Positions 5,299-7,561 of a stretch of 7,561 bases of DNA are shown here, piece by piece. The notes under the pieces are model-generated. The model was not told the origin of the DNA and made no database searches. It worked only from the letters and a program-made list of their open reading frames with translations. Origin of the DNA: an uncultured Pseudomonadales bacterium (lineage in GTDB: Bacteria > Pseudomonadota > Gammaproteobacteria > Pseudomonadales > IMCC2047); the NCBI GenBank assembly GCA_947258895.1, contig CAMYKE010000055.1:1-7561 (forward strand), in the 5' to 3' direction. Position 1 is the first letter of the stretch. Every line of letters starts with the position of its first letter. Made by a program: the position numbers and the translations under genes.

Positions 5299-6534
5299 TC
5301 AATCTGCCAGGGCAGCGTGGATAGCGGAGTAGCGCACGATCACCGGTCTCAGCCCGGTCAGCTGTTCACCTAATTGGACGCTGGCCTGCTGGGCTTCAGA
5401 AATCGATTTAAATACACCGCATACAATCCGATACAGCACTTTGCCATCTCTTTGGATAGTATAATATCCCTTGGGTCGTTCGATGGGAAATTTTTCAAAA
5501 AACCGGACGACCGATTCCGGGCTGCTTACGACCACCAACTGTAATGCGTAAGCGTCAGGATTTTGTTTTGCAAGCCAGTCTTCCCTATGCAGCGTTACGT
5601 CCGTAGCTGCGACCGACTCGGGTGCCGCGGCATCGGCAAGCGCGTGACCTTCGCTCGCGTCGGGTTCCGGTTCCGTCACCGCAGGAGGCAGTTTGGAAGC
5701 GGTCGCCACTGCCGGTGCGGCTATTGCGGGGGCCGGCTTTTTAGGGGCTAACTCTTCAGGAACCAACTTGGCCTGGGCCCTGGCGAATCCCTGGGCAGCG
5801 GCCTTCCGGTACCAGATTTTCGCTTGCTGAAGATCGACGGCGGTGCCGCGGCCCTTCTCATAGCATACCCCGAGGTTATATTGTGCCTCGACAACCCCTT
5901 GGGCAGCGGCCTTGCCGAAATGCTCAAAGGCGCGCTCATAGTCCCGGGTTACGCCATTGCCGGTGGCAAAAATAACGCCGAGGCTGTAATCGGCCGGCCC
6001 GTAGTCCTGCGCCGACGCCTTGTTCAACCACTTCATCGCCAAGGCTATATTTTTGGTGAACCCGGTACCGTTTACATACATCAGGGCGAGGCTGTATTGC
6101 GCTTCCACGTGACCACTTGCTGCGGACTTCAGCCACCAGCTCGCCGCCTTGTCATAATTAGTCGGTATGCCATCGCCATTAAAATATTTCAAGCCCAGTT
6201 CGTTCTGGATCACCGGGTCGCCCCGGAGGGCGGCCTTTTCGTACCAGTACATGGCCTTGTCGATGTTTCTGCCGACGCCGAGCCCGCGTTCATACAGCAA
6301 CGAGATCGCCATCTGGGCTTGCTCCTCACCTTGCTCCGCCAGCGGCAGCAGCAGGGTAAACGCCTCATCGTAGCGTTTTTCTTCGTAGGCCCTGAACGCT
6401 TCGGAATAGGGGGTTTCGGCGGCGCTAGCCGGTAGCGCGATTAACAGCGCCATGAGCAGCATGGACAATTGCCATTGCACCGGAGCCGCCAGGCGGGCTG
6501 GGAGAATTTCAGGAAGTTGCTTGAGCTTGATCAT
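5299..6534 (-). CDS. Exported Sel1-repeat protein with C-terminal SPOR domain
   Basis: The protein has 411 residues. Residues 1-38 form a signal peptide with a rather long N-region, core MLLMALLIAL and cleavage after ASA. A degenerate first helical pair (41-70) is followed by five regular 36-residue Sel1 repeats at about 71-106, 107-142, 143-178, 179-214 and 215-250, each with the pattern AQ-x-LG/A-x-Y...G-x-G...A-x-x-W(F)...KAA. A Pro/Ala-rich linker (256-320) leads to a SPOR-like domain (326-403: YALQLVVVSS, then YRIVCGVFKS, then AQQASVQL). SPOR domains bind denuded peptidoglycan, often at division sites, while Sel1 repeats are protein-docking scaffolds. The protein therefore probably works in the periplasm as a cell-wall-linked adaptor; this is inference. 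The start is not backed by a clear ribosome site; M25 is an alternative but would leave almost no signal-peptide N-region. Confidence 0.87.
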   Translation of the reverse strand: MIKLKQLPEILPARLAAPVQWQLSMLLMALLIALPASAAETPYSEAFRAYEEKRYDEAFTLLLPLAEQGEEQAQMAISLLYERGLGVGRNIDKAMYWYEKAALRGDPVIQNELGLKYFNGDGIPTNYDKAASWWLKSAASGHVEAQYSLALMYVNGTGFTKNIALAMKWLNKASAQDYGPADYSLGVIFATGNGVTRDYERAFEHFGKAAAQGVVEAQYNLGVCYEKGRGTAVDLQQAKIWYRKAAAQGFARAQAKLVPEELAPKKPAPAIAAPAVATASKLPPAVTEPEPDASEGHALADAAAPESVAATDVTLHREDWLAKQNPDAYALQLVVVSSPESVVRFFEKFPIERPKGYYTIQRDGKVLYRIVCGVFKSISEAQQASVQLGEQLTGLRPVIVRYSAIHAALAD

Positions 6535-6565
6535 GGTACGCGGGGTGGAGGGGTTCGTTGGGGCG

Positions 6566-6595
6566 TTTATAACATACTGTAGCAGTCTCTGGCAC
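6566..6595 (-). promoter_or_regulatory. Possible promoter of the Sel1-SPOR gene
   Basis: On the minus strand GTGCCA (6590-6595) and TATAAA (6566-6571) are 18 bp apart, giving a start about 25 bases before the ATG. The -10 is a 5/6 match, the -35 a 4/6 match. Confidence 0.35.
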
Positions 6596-6702
6596 TACAC
6601 CGATCGCTTCGTGGCGAACAAATTTTCGCTCCGCACCGCGGGAAGTCGCTGTCTCCGCATTCACACTACCCCCGCCTCGGACGGGATCGAGCCGACAGTG
6701 CT

Positions 6703-6924
6703 TCAGCGACGAACTTCATTGTCCCGGTAGTGGGGATCTGTCCAGCATTTGGGCAGCGCTTCTCCGGACGGGAATATGAGTCCGGCCTTGGCGAAGCGCT
6801 CGGCATCCTGGATCTCCTCGCCCCAGTGAAAGCGACCGATGACGTTGTCATGGTTGAGGTTAAACAGGTCGTTGAGGCTTAATATTTCCACCAGGTGGCC
6901 GGTAGCTTTGTCTTTCAGGAACAT
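6703..6924 (-). CDS. Short conserved-looking protein of unknown function
   Basis: The product is 73 residues. An AAGAGGA ribosome site lies seven bases before the ATG. The sequence opens MFLKDKATGHLVEILSLNDL (1-20), continues with a GRFHWGEEIQD block (30-40), and ends with LIFPSGEALPKCWTDPHYR (49-67). It has no signal peptide or membrane segment, one cysteine (C60) and a central acidic region. I recall short gammaproteobacterial proteins with the same order of blocks (DLVE/LVE, a GEE-QDP centre, FPSGE-LP-CW end), some labelled acetyltransferase without evidence; I would not transfer that name. It lies 168 bp upstream of the Sel1-SPOR gene on the same strand, and divergent from the membrane protein to its right. 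Clear start, ribosome site and protein-like composition make it a likely real gene. Confidence 0.75.
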   Translation of the reverse strand: MFLKDKATGHLVEILSLNDLFNLNHDNVIGRFHWGEEIQDAERFAKAGLIFPSGEALPKCWTDPHYRDNEVRR

Positions 6925-7121
6925 GGTGCAGTCCTCTTGCGCGTTAACTCAGCATTATTCTGAACCTAATTTGGTGGTGAGTAAAATGGCAAGAGGCGAG
7001 AAAGGGGAGGATTTGTGCAAGAAGTGGATGGAGAGAACGATGCGCTGCGTTATGAACTGCCGCGGCGATCCACTGCCAAAATGACTGAAGTCATACGCAG
7101 CACGGCAATCAAGATAAGCGA

Positions 7122-7561
7122 ATGAGCCGAACAACGCAGGCAGCCAGCGCAGCAGACTGGCAAGACCATATCCAGCCCATGACCCGCCGGTTGCTGATCG
7201 GTGCGGGATTTTTACAGGGTCTTTTGGTCTATGTGCTGCTGGAACGGATACCGGGCAGCACGCCTTATTCGCTGCAGTTCATAATGTATTCCTTGCTGAT
7301 CGCTGTGCCGTGGCTGCTGCTGGTTATCGCGGAAGATTTCCGGGACACCTGGTTATGGTATCTGGTCGCGGCGTACGGGCTGGTCCTTGCGGGAACTGCC
7401 GCCTATGCGGGCGACCAATGTACGCAGGTTAGTCCAGCCGGGTGCGATCCGGCAGTCATCTTGCCGTTTGCTGCGAGTCAGTTGCTCGTCTGGTGCCTGG
7501 TGACCTTTGTTTTCCGAACCCTGCTGGAGCAACGTACTGCTGGGTTAGCCTATCCATTGCT
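7122..7561 (+). CDS. Multi-pass membrane protein, DUF4153-like N-terminus, partial
   Basis: The frame starts at ATG 7122 and stays open to the window edge (146 codons). After a polar N-terminus (MSRTTQAASAADWQDHIQPM) come four hydrophobic segments at about 24-41, 51-70, 76-96 and 112-132. The loop between the third and fourth holds C100 and C108. The first segment, RRLLIGAGFLQGLLVYVLLE, resembles the LxxGLLQGLLLYLL opening I associate with DUF4153 membrane proteins, whose function is unknown. The ribosome site is weak (an A-rich AAGATAAG stretch). The remainder lies beyond the window, so the family call rests on the N-terminal third only. It is divergent from the short gene at 6703-6924, sharing a 197-bp intergenic region. 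Confidence 0.75.
   Translation, partial: MSRTTQAASAADWQDHIQPMTRRLLIGAGFLQGLLVYVLLERIPGSTPYSLQFIMYSLLIAVPWLLLVIAEDFRDTWLWYLVAAYGLVLAGTAAYAGDQCTQVSPAGCDPAVILPFAASQLLVWCLVTFVFRTLLEQRTAGLAYPL

Noticed and set aside
5824..6435. 203-codon plus-strand frame inside the Sel1-SPOR gene
   Set aside because: It is antisense to regular Sel1 repeats with clear periodicity, so it is a mirror frame of a repeat gene.
6986..7084. 32-codon plus-strand ORF between the divergent genes (MARGEKGEDL start)
   Set aside because: Weak ribosome site, no recognisable motif, short enough to arise by chance.

Overview
The window looks like a proteobacterial chromosome, most probably a gammaproteobacterium. It has moderately high GC, a class-I UspA, an UspE-type tandem stress protein, a perfect FNR/ANR box and a tRNA gene with encoded CCA. 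This placement rests on gene content only; no rRNA or marker gene is present.

Region 1 (1-1800) is the right end of an integrated mobile element. In order it holds the 3' end of a replication-type gene (winged-helix C-terminal tail), a small AlpA-like HTH protein, and a tyrosine recombinase with a complete catalytic set. All three read rightward and are translationally coupled or overlapping. The recombinase stops 27 bp from the 3' end of a tRNA-Arg(UCG) gene on the minus strand, which is the likely integration site. The tail of the replication-type gene contains 9-bp iteron-like repeats arranged as a large interrupted palindrome.

Region 2 (1801-5300) is chromosomal. It carries the tRNA and its promoter, an exported thioredoxin-fold peroxiredoxin-like protein (CPYC), an UspE-like double-Usp protein (minus), a gap of about 750 bp, a small zinc-ribbon-like protein (plus), and a single-domain UspA (minus). 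The gap contains a perfect FNR/ANR palindrome placed at about -41 from a plausible -10 element reading toward uspE. That suggests oxygen-responsive control of the stress gene through a leader of about 360 nt that contains two adjacent perfect hairpins.

Region 3 (5299-7561) holds an exported Sel1-repeat protein ending in a SPOR domain (minus), a short conserved-looking protein of unknown function (minus), and the start of a multi-pass membrane protein resembling DUF4153 proteins (plus, cut by the window edge).

The genes at 2078-5186 share a stress, redox and low-oxygen theme: a periplasmic thiol protein, two universal stress proteins and an FNR site. No CRISPR array, insertion sequence, rRNA gene or convincing intrinsic terminator is visible. 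The least explained structures are the iteron-like palindrome in the element and the long structured leader of the uspE-like gene.
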